Assembly: GCA_963978905.1 (NCBI GenBank)
Contig: OZ022258.1
Location: 44,500,591 to 44,564,590 of the forward strand
DNA: 64,000 bases
Direction: 5' to 3'
Origin: Trichostrongylus colubriformis
Lineage: Eukaryota > Nematoda > Chromadorea > Rhabditida > Trichostrongylidae
In this document: positions 11,626 to 23,600 of the stretch, in pieces
Position numbering within the stretch: the first letter of the stretch is position 1
Layout: every line of letters starts with the position of its first letter
The notes under the pieces: generated by a model
Told to the model about the DNA's origin: nothing
The model's database searches: none
What the model saw: the letters and a program-made list of their open reading frames with translations, nothing else
Program-made: the position numbers and the translations under genes

Positions 11626-14600
11626 GTTAGCCAATACTACAATAGTTACTTCCTTGTTATCTCTGATCTCTTTCTCAGAAATAAAAACGTCGCACTGGCG
11701 GGAGTCGCTAAGCGTCTGCTAGACTGACTGTTTCTTTTCTCTCATCATCTCTATCATTTAGACCCTTCCTACTCAGAGAGCACTGGTCACTAAGCAACTT
11801 GCAAGAGATGAGCCATTGAGAGCCAAGTAATTAATCCATCTCTAAGGCCCAAGCAATAAGTTGGCCACTAAGACCTCTTAAGAATCGGGAAAGTAAGGTC
11901 TCAGACGAATGAAATGGACAGAAGCGCAGTCTACCCCTTCCGATACTACCGAGTAAAAGGATGCCCATTGGACCACCCCCCCCCCCCCTTCACTCGATAT
12001 CTTCGCTTCCCGCAACGATTCCACCGTGTTGTAGGACACTTAAAGGAATCGTTCACGGAAAATAAGTTTTTGTGTTACCCATACGTTTATGTTGTATTTG
12101 CCTAATGTGGGCCTCATGCAAAATTTCACGCGAAAAAATGCGAATCTGGCTGAGATACAGCACCACAAAGTGCGGTCCCAGTGGGCGGGGCCTAAGAGTA
12201 AAAGCCTCGTCCCGTGGTCCACCGCCGTTGGGAACGGAGAGTGGGACTGTTTACGAAACTTTCTGCTCCTACAATGCGTCTCCGACCACGGCGGACCACG
12301 GAACGAGGCTTTTCTTTTAGGCCCCGCCCACTGGGACCGCACTTTGTGGTGCTGTATCTCAGCCAGATTCGCGTTTTTTCGCGTGACAAAAACTCATTTT
12401 CCGTGGACGATTCCTTTAAGATGTGGATGTCGCCATTCAGGGCTTCCCTCGAAACAACAATCATCAATCATCTATAACAAAAATAATAAACAATAACGAG
12501 TCAACATTATACGAACATAATATAACAACAGCGAAACTCGAAATGGCAATCTTTCCTTGACTTCAAGGGGATCGTCAACGTTTTCCTGTTGCCCTTTATT
12601 TATGTTGTCTTTGCCTAATATTGGCTGCATGCAAAGTTTCAAGCGAAAATGTGAATTCGGCTAAGATACAGCACCACAAAGTCTTGGCCGGGTGGGCGGG
12701 CTTCCAATTGAAAGCCCCGTTCCGTAGTCCGTCGCTGTCGGGGACGTATTGTAGCAACAGAAAATTACGTAAACAGTCCCACTTCCCGTTCTCAACTGCG
12801 GCGGCCGACGGGACAGGGCTTTTTACGTGGAGGCTCTCTCCACCTGGCCGAGAGGTCAGAGACGTATATCTTTGCCGAATCCTCACTTTCTCGCGTAAAC
12901 TCTGCATGCGGCCCTTATCGGGCAAATACAACATATATATATTAGTAACAAAAAACTCTTTTTTTCGTGGACGATTCCTTCGAACGAGCATAATACAACA
13001 ATATCAAAACATGAAATGGTAGTTCCTCTTTGCTGCTGAATATGAGGGAATACACATACTGCGAATTGGGATGAGCTTGTGTTTTAAGGCAGTCACGATG
13101 ACAGATTTGTTAATGGCACGGCTGATCACCATAGCATAGGAATCAGATTTTGCTTGCCAGTTTTCGCTTAAAACCGAAATGAAACCTATAGCTTTTGCAG
13201 GAATACTGATAGAATGGGAAGATATGTTTCCATGGTCGGGCGAGTTAGAGATTGTCAAAAATACGAATGCCTACACGGTTGACGAAGTAAAACGTATTCT
13301 TCAAAAAGCTACGTACGTCTACTAAATTCATTCTGTGACCTTCTGATCCAAAAAGGATATAGGCAACGATTTATGTATTTTCTTTTGTGAATCTGATTGA
13401 CTATGCATTTAAAATTGAGGTTCGCTCAAGGGACCATGCAAACATATATGTTCAACTCGACGATTTGCATTAACTCATTGGAACTAGGAAGTGGAATTAG
13501 GATACTCATCTCGGACAATCCCGCTAGCCTAGACTCAATTACCCTATGCCGAAGAAATTAAGACTCCAATCGCTCTCCTGGGATGGATGCTATATCCCAA
13601 AGGCCGCAGGAGGGATAAGTAGGGTGCAAGTGTCACCACTACGATTGGACGCTAGAAAGTTTGGAGACTGCATGAAGGCAGGGAGGGAGGGGCAGCGCGA
13701 AGTAAAAGGTGCACTCTAGCTACTTGACAAAGCTTTACACTGGATTGCAGCCTCCACCCGGCTGATCTCCCCTACGAAGGAGCTTGTCACATGCTGCATA
13801 CGACCGCCACTGATCACAGGTCCGCGTGGTGTCGATCGATACACACGCAATAATGCTGTGCTCAAGGAAGAATGACATAGCGGAAATCGAGGGTGTCCAG
13901 TGTATCGTATTCTGGCCACTTCATTTTTTTCTCACTCGCACTGAATAACGCTTCTACTTCCATAATCGGGAATCGTCTGAACCGCCCTTCACGCTGTCGT
14001 CGTTTCCTGATAATCAGACGCAAGGTCATGATTTCAGAGATCTAAATCTTGAGATGATTCCACTGGTGCAGACATTCGGGCATTTGGAGTGGATTTTGAA
14101 GTTCGAGAAATTCCGAGCGTATCGCGATGATGACCGTTATCCACAGGTGAGTTGAAAGTGTGGCATAACATCAATGGAAAGCATAGCATGTATTATTCAA
14201 TTCATTTCGGGGAGTACGTTCGAAATTGCGTGATTTCATTTCTCTCCGAAAAGAAACCAACACGGAGTCACAAAAGAGGGTTTTCCCTGGCCCTGGAAGA
14301 AAGTATTTTTAGACGTTTTCAGAAGTTGGTTTCGAGAAGAGGCTAATTCAACCCATGATGACGCAGATTTTGGCGCGCAACTCCTTTCTCTTGAAACGGT
14401 TCGCTTCATTAAAGGAACCGGAAGGGGTCGGAATAAAGAGGAAGATGGGAAGGAATGACCGTTTTGAAACCGATCGAAGTAAAGTGATAGTCGGTGGAGA
14501 AACTAGGGTTCAAAGGCGCGACGTTGTGGTCTGTATTCGCATTTCCCGTGCATCTCTTCGAACTGCAACCACATCTTCCCGAGTTGCTGGGTGTAGGAGA

Positions 14601-17600
14601 TGTCATTTGTTGTCTCGTAGGGTGTATTTCACTCATGCATGGTGATATGAAACAAACAATACAAGTAACAGTAGTAAACAGGTGAAATGATGAAAGGAAC
14701 AATAAGTGAAGGAGTATGAAAAAAGTGCTCGCAGTAAAAAAAAATCCTTTGAATTCACACTCGACGCCTTAGCAAGGTGTCGTGTGTGCAATGTCTGCAA
14801 CATAACGCACTGCAAGCGTTACGGTAGGTCTTAGCGTAGGCCAAAATTGTCACTTCTTGCTGTCTTCAAAGGAGTCAGTTTCGCTTCACGAAATCTGCCT
14901 ATTCTGCACTTGTATGTGAAATATAATACTTCATTCATTTCTTATAAGCTTTACCCACGTTGCTTTTTGTTGTAGTCGGGTCACGTGACATCTTGAATCC
15001 AATACTTTTCAGCAAATTCTAATTTAACAATGCGCTTTCCGGCTCGAAAGGTCCAAACTCTGTTTATCGGTTAAGATTTATAATATCTGATTGTTTTTAC
15101 TGACCGTGACAAATGACAACAAGTGATAATTACATGGCTTGTCTGTTTTCCTCAACTCGTTATTTCAGGTGATCTGTCTTGGCAACAAAAAAGCTATGGA
15201 TTTAATCAAAATGGCATTCCTTCAAGTAGTCGAAATTCATCTTCCTTACGGTATAAGTCATTTTCATATTGGAGCTGATGAGGCATTTCAGGTATAGATT
15301 TGATTTTCGGTTCATCTGCCACATTGTTCAAGCAGGAAAATCAAAGTTTCATTAGCTGACCCCATTTTCCTCAAACAAATTGGCTGCCTTCAAATACACA
15401 CCACGCGATAATCAGATCAGTCGCTTACTTCCTTAAGGCAAGTAGGCTCTTGGACGACAGCTCGGGATGAAGCCTTGTAGCGGTACCACAACGCAGACTT
15501 GCGCCCACCCAACAAAATCACATGTGGCACTGGTCAAACCAATTTCCAATGTTAGGTTTACGTGGTGAAGAAAACTTGCGAATCATCACGATAAGATAAG
15601 ATGAGATAGAAGTTCTAATAGTGAGGACAAGATAGCTGAGCAAAGCAGGTGGTATCGTTGAAGCTCGAGTACACCAAACAAAGACTCGTCCCTAGACTGC
15701 AATACTCGTTCGAAGACTGTGTTGAAAGATTCTTATTTTCGGTGTCTCGCGCTTTTCCTTCGTTTCTTCTTCTCTAATAGGTGAATCAGATGCTCGGCTT
15801 TCCGGTAATAAGCGCGAAATCGCTCAGGCCGCGTTCATGCTTTGCGCACCGGCGCCGGTACGCGCAGCGACGGCGTCGGTGCGTAAAACATCGGCGGCGA
15901 CGGCGTGAAAATCATGTGCCCGCCAACAACCAGGGCGGTACGATGGCGACGCGCTCCCTTTGTAAAACGCTTGATCCAAACACACCACAGTATGATGATA
16001 GTGGCGAGAGCCCAGGAGTCCAAGTTCGAATCTGGCATAGTATGGCACTATGCCACGAGTCGAATTTGGATCCCTGGAGTTTCGCCACGCTCACCATGCA
16101 GAGTTTGTTATTATGTCAGATTCGAAATAAAATTCGTGCCTCTCGCCACCATCATCATACTGTGATGTGGTTAGGTCGAGCGTTTTGCAAATGGAGCGCA
16201 TCACCAGAGTGCCGCCATGGTCGGAGGCGGTCACATGATCTTGACGCTGCCGCCACCGGTGCCAGCGTCGGTGCGCAGAGTATGAACGCAGTGTTACAAT
16301 TTATCGCGAGGAGGAGAAAGTTGTATCTTTATGTCTCCAGGTGGGAAACATGGCTTCGGTAAGTAATCACTCACAAGTGAACGCTTCAAGTTTATGCAAG
16401 CAATGCTTTGAGGATCCTTCGTGAAAGAGGCCCATTATTCATCTCAGAAGACCCTGCGTTGGCATTTTCTGTACTCACTGAACAAGTGAGCACGCTGTTT
16501 GGCTCATATCACCGCCGCAGATAACACTTCCACGCGGCTTTGATCAGTAAGGGATAGGTTGCGAAAGACAAAGAAGTCAAATAAGCCCCACAACTAAAGA
16601 TTCCTCCATAGAGGTCGAATACCTTTCTTTGCTGTACTATTGAGCAGCTCTGCTTTCATTTTCAGTGACCCACCAAAATTATACATTTAATTGCTATGGG
16701 ATCCATCCGAAAGAATGAATGCGACTACCGAATGGTCACAATAAATCGCACAGGCTCCCTGCGCGTCAAAAACACCGAAAGGAGGGAGCAGTAAAGGAAA
16801 GCAGAACTGGGAACGATGTTCCTTGTTAGAAAAAGACCACTTGTGAAGAGCTAACCTCAGACGCGCTTTGTTCGTCATCGCGGTTCACTACAAACTGCAG
16901 CGCTTCACTGGACGAGTCGTTGCGAAGCGGGGCAAGGTTTGCGGGTTGCATAACCCATCACCGTCTGTGTATAACCTCCAGCGTCTGGTTGTGTAGAGGA
17001 GGCGAAAGGGGAGGAGACGATGAGGGTTTCATTTTTCGCGATTATAGCCGTTCCATCCAGTTTTTTCTCTGCTGTTGTACTTCTCAGCGCCTCCACTTTC
17101 ATACATATTCCACAATAATTTGTAGTAGAATGCATGCTTCACAATAAGGTACTCCGAAGCAGATACCTGAATCAAGGTTTTCATGGTGTCTCCAAGCCGT
17201 ATCAACTTGCTTTCGTCTGTCCGCGTATTTTTTTTTACTAAATAAGCTCATTCTCATGTCAAGTTTAACGAACATGAAACCGAGCTGAAACTTACATGAG
17301 ACACATGAATACGCTGTCGAGCAGCTTTTCAAATCATCAAAACCCACTGTTGCAACTATGAGAAACCCTGAGATTCTGAGTACACTGATGTTTATGTTCA
17401 ATGCTGGTTTCTTTAGTATGGAACATGTAACGCCTCAAAAAAGGCGTTATCCGGAGAAGACCAAGAAATGGATCTCGCCTTGAAGCATATCCGAGCTGTT
17501 GCCAATTATACCAGAAAAGTGACCAATAATGCGCAGTGGGTCCTTTTCCAGTTCTTTTTTTCTTTTTTCATGAAGTGTGCAATACATTTTTAAATAGGTG

Positions 17601-20600
17601 ATCCTTCCCTGAACGGATGCACGCGAAGCCAACAGCTGCTCGCGGTATGCGCAACACCGCTACTCAAAGGAATCGGGCGCAAAAAAATCAGTTTTTCTAT
17701 TTCCCATATATCTATGTTGTGCTTGCTTGATAAGGGCCGCATGCAAAGTTTTACGTGAAAAAGTGAGAATCCAACAAGGATACAGCTCCTCAAAGTGGCG
17801 CCTGAGGGGTGAGGCCTCCGAGTAAGTGCTCTGTCTCGTCGTGCGCCGCTGTTAGAGACGGACTGTTGACGTAATTCTCTTTTCCCACTATGTGTGTCCG
17901 AACGAGGCGGACGACGAGGCGGGCACTTATCCGGAAGCTCCGCCCCTTCTGCCATCTTTTTCAGGAGCTATATCTTTTCTAAATCCTCACTTTCTCGCGT
18001 GATATTTTGCATGCGGCCCTTACTAAATAAAGACAGGTAACAAGGCAGCTCGTTCTTCCGAGCAGCACCATTCCTTTAAGAGGTTGACGTATTGGATTAC
18101 ACCAGGGGATTGCGGAATTTCGCCTTCTTGAAAGGCGGCTTTATAATTCAACAGGTTTGCGTTGGCTTGTGGAATCCTGTCTTCCTTAGTTCCTCCAGCA
18201 AGTAACAAGGATAAATGGACATAGTTTCGAGCGTCAATGGATCTCTTCTGTAGGATGCGCCTTGCATTCTATTAGGTTGATTCAATATGAATCGGACAAA
18301 TGGTAGTGATGACTTCCAGGGATCATAACTCAGCAAAGAGTTGACGAAAATGGATGCGCGAGGTATCGTTGGAATGTGTATAAAAAGATCTTCAAAATAC
18401 AGTCAAGCAAACACTCCAAACTCACACAGTATATGTACGTGTGAGTGCTGATAAGCTATGGTAAATATACCATTCATAAGCTGAGGTGAGGTGAAAGGGG
18501 TGTCGGTAGTGTAATGGATTAGCACATATCCCCGGAAAGGATGAAGTGCGGGTTTGAGTCCCGTCCGACACCGAAGCTTTTGCCCATAACTCAGCATGCT
18601 TGTAGTAACTCCAGACTAATTTCACTCCGCCACCATGCCGCAAAATTTCAAGCCGTCCAGAGACCACATCCGCAACGTCCTACTCTTTCTATCGCTATCT
18701 GGCCGAGAACCCGCGGATATTGAAAGACGCCTAAAGGAAGTTTACAAGGAGCATGCCCCCGCCAGAAGTACAGTGTACTTGTGGCATTCGAAGTTTGCGT
18801 CGGGCGACTATTCCATCGAAGACGAAGACCGAATTTGGTGGAGCGTACACGGCGTGCTCGATGAAGGTACAACAATATCAACCGAAGTCTACATTCATCA
18901 GTGACGAGAATTGGAGACAAATGTCCAAAATTCGCAACGGCGGCGGTCACATGTCTACTTCCAGCACGACAACGCGAGACCGCACATGGCGAAATTGAAG
19001 GAGGCCGATCTGCTCTCGTACAGTTGCTCCGTACTTTCACACCCACCGTACTCCCCAGACCTGGCCCCTTCGGATTTCCACCTTTCCTCCCACCTCCAAC
19101 GCCCTGGACGGCGACGACTTCAAAACTCGCAACGACGTCAAGAGGATACTCGAGAACTTCTTTGAGGCCCAGCCTCTGACCTTCGGAGCAAGGGCATCCG
19201 CGATCTGCCTAACCGGTAGCACAAGGTCATCAATAAAGATGGAGCATAGTATTACAAGTGATTTCCAGTTGTCATCAAAAAGTTGTACGGTAAAGATAAA
19301 ATTTTGTCAATTTGTCCGATTCATATTGAATAAACCTAATAGTTCCACCAAGAATCGTGGTAGAAGGTGAATACGATTTGCCCCAGGCAATGTGTAGGGG
19401 GCTAGCCGATATATGTAAGTGCTTTCCGCCGACCCCGATGCGATGGAAGGGTTCGTTGGCCTGTGCGGACGTTGATGGGATTTGATCCCGCACCATCAGA
19501 TGGGAGTTTGCGGCACCTGTCACTACGTCACCTTTGTCCCCTTCCTCAACTGAGTCATACATGGGCGTTGTTCATCATGGATCACGTCGCTATGATCGCT
19601 GCTTAAGATGGGTGCACTGGAAGCGCTTCTCCCACGAAGTCAACGAGGGATTTCGTATTACTAGAAAACTTACTTTTTTAAATTAAATATTATACAGGAT
19701 GGATATCCAAGAATAGTGAAAATTACGTTTCTAGTTGTCTTTGGATATTGTATTGTACTGATCTTGTCTTCCATATCTAATCTAATATCGGTGGAATTTT
19801 AGACTAAAACCCGGAAATGTATCGTCAAAAACCACCTCAAGCAAAGTTTTCTTCAGAATCCTTGCTTGGCACGATATGTTTAAAAATTTTGTACCCGACA
19901 AACTCCATAAGTACGACCTCAAACAAGTATTAGAATTGGTCATATGGGACTATTCGGAAGACCTTCGAACTATGCCACGTGAGTTTGTGCTTTAGCAATA
20001 CATAAGGCGTAAAAATAAGTAGTTCGTGGAATAATGCAAAAAACTCGACCGACATTTTAGAATTTGATACCGATTGCCTACTTTCCTTGGGTCACTTCCA
20101 GCCTCCGTTTCATAATTTTTCTTCATATTTCAGGTGAACAGTTTCTCTTTTTGGCGGATCATTTTCCTACAGTCTGGGCATCATCAGCATTTAAAGGTGC
20201 AGATTTCCCAGGAGCCACCTTTTCCAACATTCAACATTATGAACGCAACAATTTGAAGTGGCAGGAGGAAATGCGGGTCAGTGAGGAGCCATTTTTTCTT
20301 CTCTTTTCCCTTTTTTCCTTCTTTGTATCCTAGATTTCGTTTTTCGAGTTTCAACCTGAAGTGACGTAACCATTAGTAATTCGATGCGGATGAAGAGGTG
20401 ATGGCTAGAGGATAGTCGGGGCTTAGGGCACGAATATGAGATTAGCTTGGTGCCAAACATCCTGCGCCTACGCCATAGGCGGCGCCATGAAAAATGGGCG
20501 GATCAGCAATCATTGAAATCTCGTGCGTAGGGTTGGTTTAACGTTCTGTGTAGGCATATCGCACTCTCGATGAAAAACCCCGTGGCAGAAATTTTTATGG

Positions 20601-23600
20601 TTCACTCCAATCGAAGGAATCTTCTACGGAATTTCGAAATTCTTAGGCTACCCATATATTTACCTATATTGAGGCAGTCCGCAGAGGCAAGGACACTAGA
20701 GGGCTGTAGAGCATGGAGGTGGCGGTCATGTGGTCAGAGAGGCAGAGTGGGAGGCAATTCAACGTTGGGCGCGGAAACTTGAACTGCTCTCTTTCCGCCG
20801 ACAACTGTTCGAATGTTGCCCGCTGGGAATTCCAATGAGCTGCTTTTCTTGCAGTTTTTCGAATTTTGAATCGGAACAAAGGGATTCCTTGGTACTTCTC
20901 ATATTCTTGCTCATGTACTAACTATATCTAATAGTGACTTTGAAAGGAATTAGAATCATAAAGTTCTTGCGAGCGATTCCTCAAAGTATGTCGCCAGGCG
21001 GATTTGCCCCGGGAGTGTCATATTTGTGTCTTACGGGTCAATCTACACACGAGCACAGGTTTCTGGCCAAATCCAAGTTTTCGCTGAGAATCACTTATTC
21101 AAATCAAAGTACAAACTGGGACGCTGTGAAGATTTTCATATGAAACTTGCTTGTTTTCGCTTATTTACTTGTTTTCATCATATAATTTTTGTTCATCAAA
21201 ACTTTTCTCGCTTTTCAGTCCGATCAATCAGCTCAATGTTTTTCGAACTGAAATCGTCTTTGGCTAGGAATAATGACTTACCATCCCAGTTTTTACTTCA
21301 GCATTCTCAATTCATACGTCAGCACCTGAGTATCTAAGTGAGTAACTGGCTAAAGTGTAGTGGAGGGAAACCGACGCGGCGCTATGCGGTGATCAACAAC
21401 CGCGTCCATGCCGGTGTGTGTGACATCGCGACGCATCACCATCTCCTCTTGAGCTGACAAGGAGCTAGTTCCATTTGAAGGTGTCGGGTTGTCAAAAATG
21501 ATTGCTATTCTGTATCTGTCTTTATATATTGTTCGAATGTATGGCGAAAATTTGTTGCAGATAAAAATGCCAAGTTATCCTCACAGGTGAACGCATAAGT
21601 AAATAGCTTCCCAACAGTGAAAAATAACTCATAGCAAAAAGCGAGGAGCAACGTTCATTCTGAAAGGATTCTCGCGCGCGAGAAGGCTCATTCGAGGGCA
21701 CGATGGTGGTAGAGCACTTAGTGATGATCATCGTGCAAAAGGACACCTCAGCCTCCTCTTCCATCACGGTCTCATGCTTTATCTTTCATAACGGTTATGC
21801 TTTACTGGTATTTATGTAGGTGCCTCATTTCGCGAACTCTGCGCGCCCTAGCGCAAGGGTCAAGCCTCTGTCTAGGAATCCTCAACAGGGGGTCGCATTT
21901 GGTCTGCTGGGAGGGGGTCATAATCATTGAAGTGGGCAGTGATAAACAGAATATTTCAAGCTAAGGGTCCAAAGTGTAAAGAGGATATATGGTAGAACTG
22001 ACTAAATGGGTTTAAATCCAGATCTAATATTCATTTCAATCATCACTCAAAAATTCGGAGGTACAGAAAACAGCACCCCATAAATAGAAAAATGCAAAAC
22101 ACAATTTTTTTTAGATAAGTGCTTAAGACGATATTGTAGAGAGGAGAGCGCTTGGGCAATGCAAAGGCAAACAGAGCCCGAGGGCAAGCTCTTCACTTAG
22201 TATTCGTGGAATTACGGAATGTGAGCGAGGTTTTCGTTCTGTAAGCTTCTGCAACCAAACGCGCATATCTTGTGCAGTCGTGTGAGGTCGATACTTGGTC
22301 CTCGTTCGCAGTCCACAATTCCAAGACGACCACTGATTTGCACTTCAACCAACTTTTGCACCAGTTCTTGTACTGTACTTCTGCCACGCAGTTGGTAATC
22401 ACACTTTTTATGTTTCACGCACGATACCTCAAACTCGGGTAATTAAACAACAGGTTTGACTAATTTTCCTGACAAAATACGAGATTCTACACGAATTAAC
22501 TACAGTAATCTTGCACATCCTTTAATCGTTGCACCTCCTTGCTGCTGACTCGCCAGCCAAGCTCGACTGCCTCTCGGGCTGTGACGCCCCCTATTTATAC
22601 CCTTTTTATCAGTCTTTCCATCAAGAATGCAACATTTCTTCTAAGCTAACAACACAAAAGAATTTCTTAACTAAACATATCGATTAATGACTTTCCTATA
22701 AACGAACACAATAACAACAATCTAACTAACACCGCTAGCTAACAACCATCGAATCACAATTTTCTCCGATCGCTTCAATCACGTTCGTGATAACCACAGC
22801 AACAGCGTATCCTTTGAGGTGATGGATCGTCGATGGAAACATCATGTATGGCGCGATCCACAACGAAACAAGCCACAGCCAGTAGCCCTTTCGTTGATCC
22901 GCCCGCGCCGAAAGCACGAACAGAGAGAACTCCGAAATTCACCGATTAGCCGTGCGAAGCGGTATCTATCTACGGGTACTAGCGTGAATGAATACCCAAG
23001 AAACTGTGGGATGAAAAGGAGAAATTAGCTGATATGGGCTTATTTCACACCCTAATACGATTACAAGAACCGAAAGCGGGCCATTAAACGGACCGGATAA
23101 GAGTTTGTATTATCGTCAATGTGGATGAGATCGTCATGCATGGCACATCCCGCAATGAGGCAAGCTAACACCAGTTGCCATCCCATTAGACTTTGATAGC
23201 AAAAATTGTACTGGAGGCATTTCGGACATAATGGATCTTTCTCCCAAAGATTCGTGGGAGGATCTCGCAATTAATAAAAAAAATTTCCTTGCTTTGGCTT
23301 TCTACAACATAACTGCTTTCTTTTTGGAGGTATGGTGGAGTTCAAGTAGTCATTTGAAAGCGACAACCTTGCAGACCTCGAACAAAAAGACCACACTCAC
23401 ATGGTCAAGTTTGGTGGAAGTTATGATCATTTAAAGAGAAACACTTCCGAATTTTCCAAGATTTTTCTCGACTGGATACCCATATCGAGAACTACGCAAC
23501 CATTAAGGAAACAAAGTGACGGTAGATTGGTCCGAGGAAGTCATTCAGAAGCAGTTTACAGTACTATGAAAGATGGATTCTAAGTGAAGTTTCAAGTGTC

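Larger units (their letters stand above)
18272..19339 (+). mobile_element. Mariner element, inactive, with nested insertion
   Basis: The TIRs are TTAGGTTGATTCAATATGAA on the left and its near-inverse ending in TTCATATTGAATAAACCTAA. A TA sits on each side (18270-18271, 19340-19341). The transposase frame starts at 18635 (MPQNFKPSRDHIRN), then has the helix-turn-helix region (SGREPADIERRLKEV). The catalytic part survives as VYFQHDNARPH and HPPYSPDLAPSDFHL in shifted frames. Most of the middle of the protein is deleted, as in the copy at 56637. A tRNA-like block sits in its 5' leader. It inserted in a HexD intron. Confidence 0.9.

Noticed and set aside
12040..12496. Overlapping 80-135 codon frames on both strands
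   Set aside because: They mirror each other because the DNA is a palindrome (family A copy 2).
16341..16358. An 18-bp micro-exon (GTGGGAAACATGGCTTCG) between a good acceptor and donor in the HexD gene
   Set aside because: Exon 4 joins exon 5 directly in phase and matches the family (FQ followed by YGTCN); the micro-exon would add VGNMAS without need. It stays possible as an alternative exon.
15781..16362. 193-codon plus-strand open frame
   Set aside because: It spans a GC-rich palindromic MITE (family B) and has matching spurious frames on the other strand.
22318..22449. A functional SL1 RNA gene
   Set aside because: No Sm-binding site or SL RNA-like stem 3 in the 110 bases after the leader, and no 5S rRNA unit nearby.
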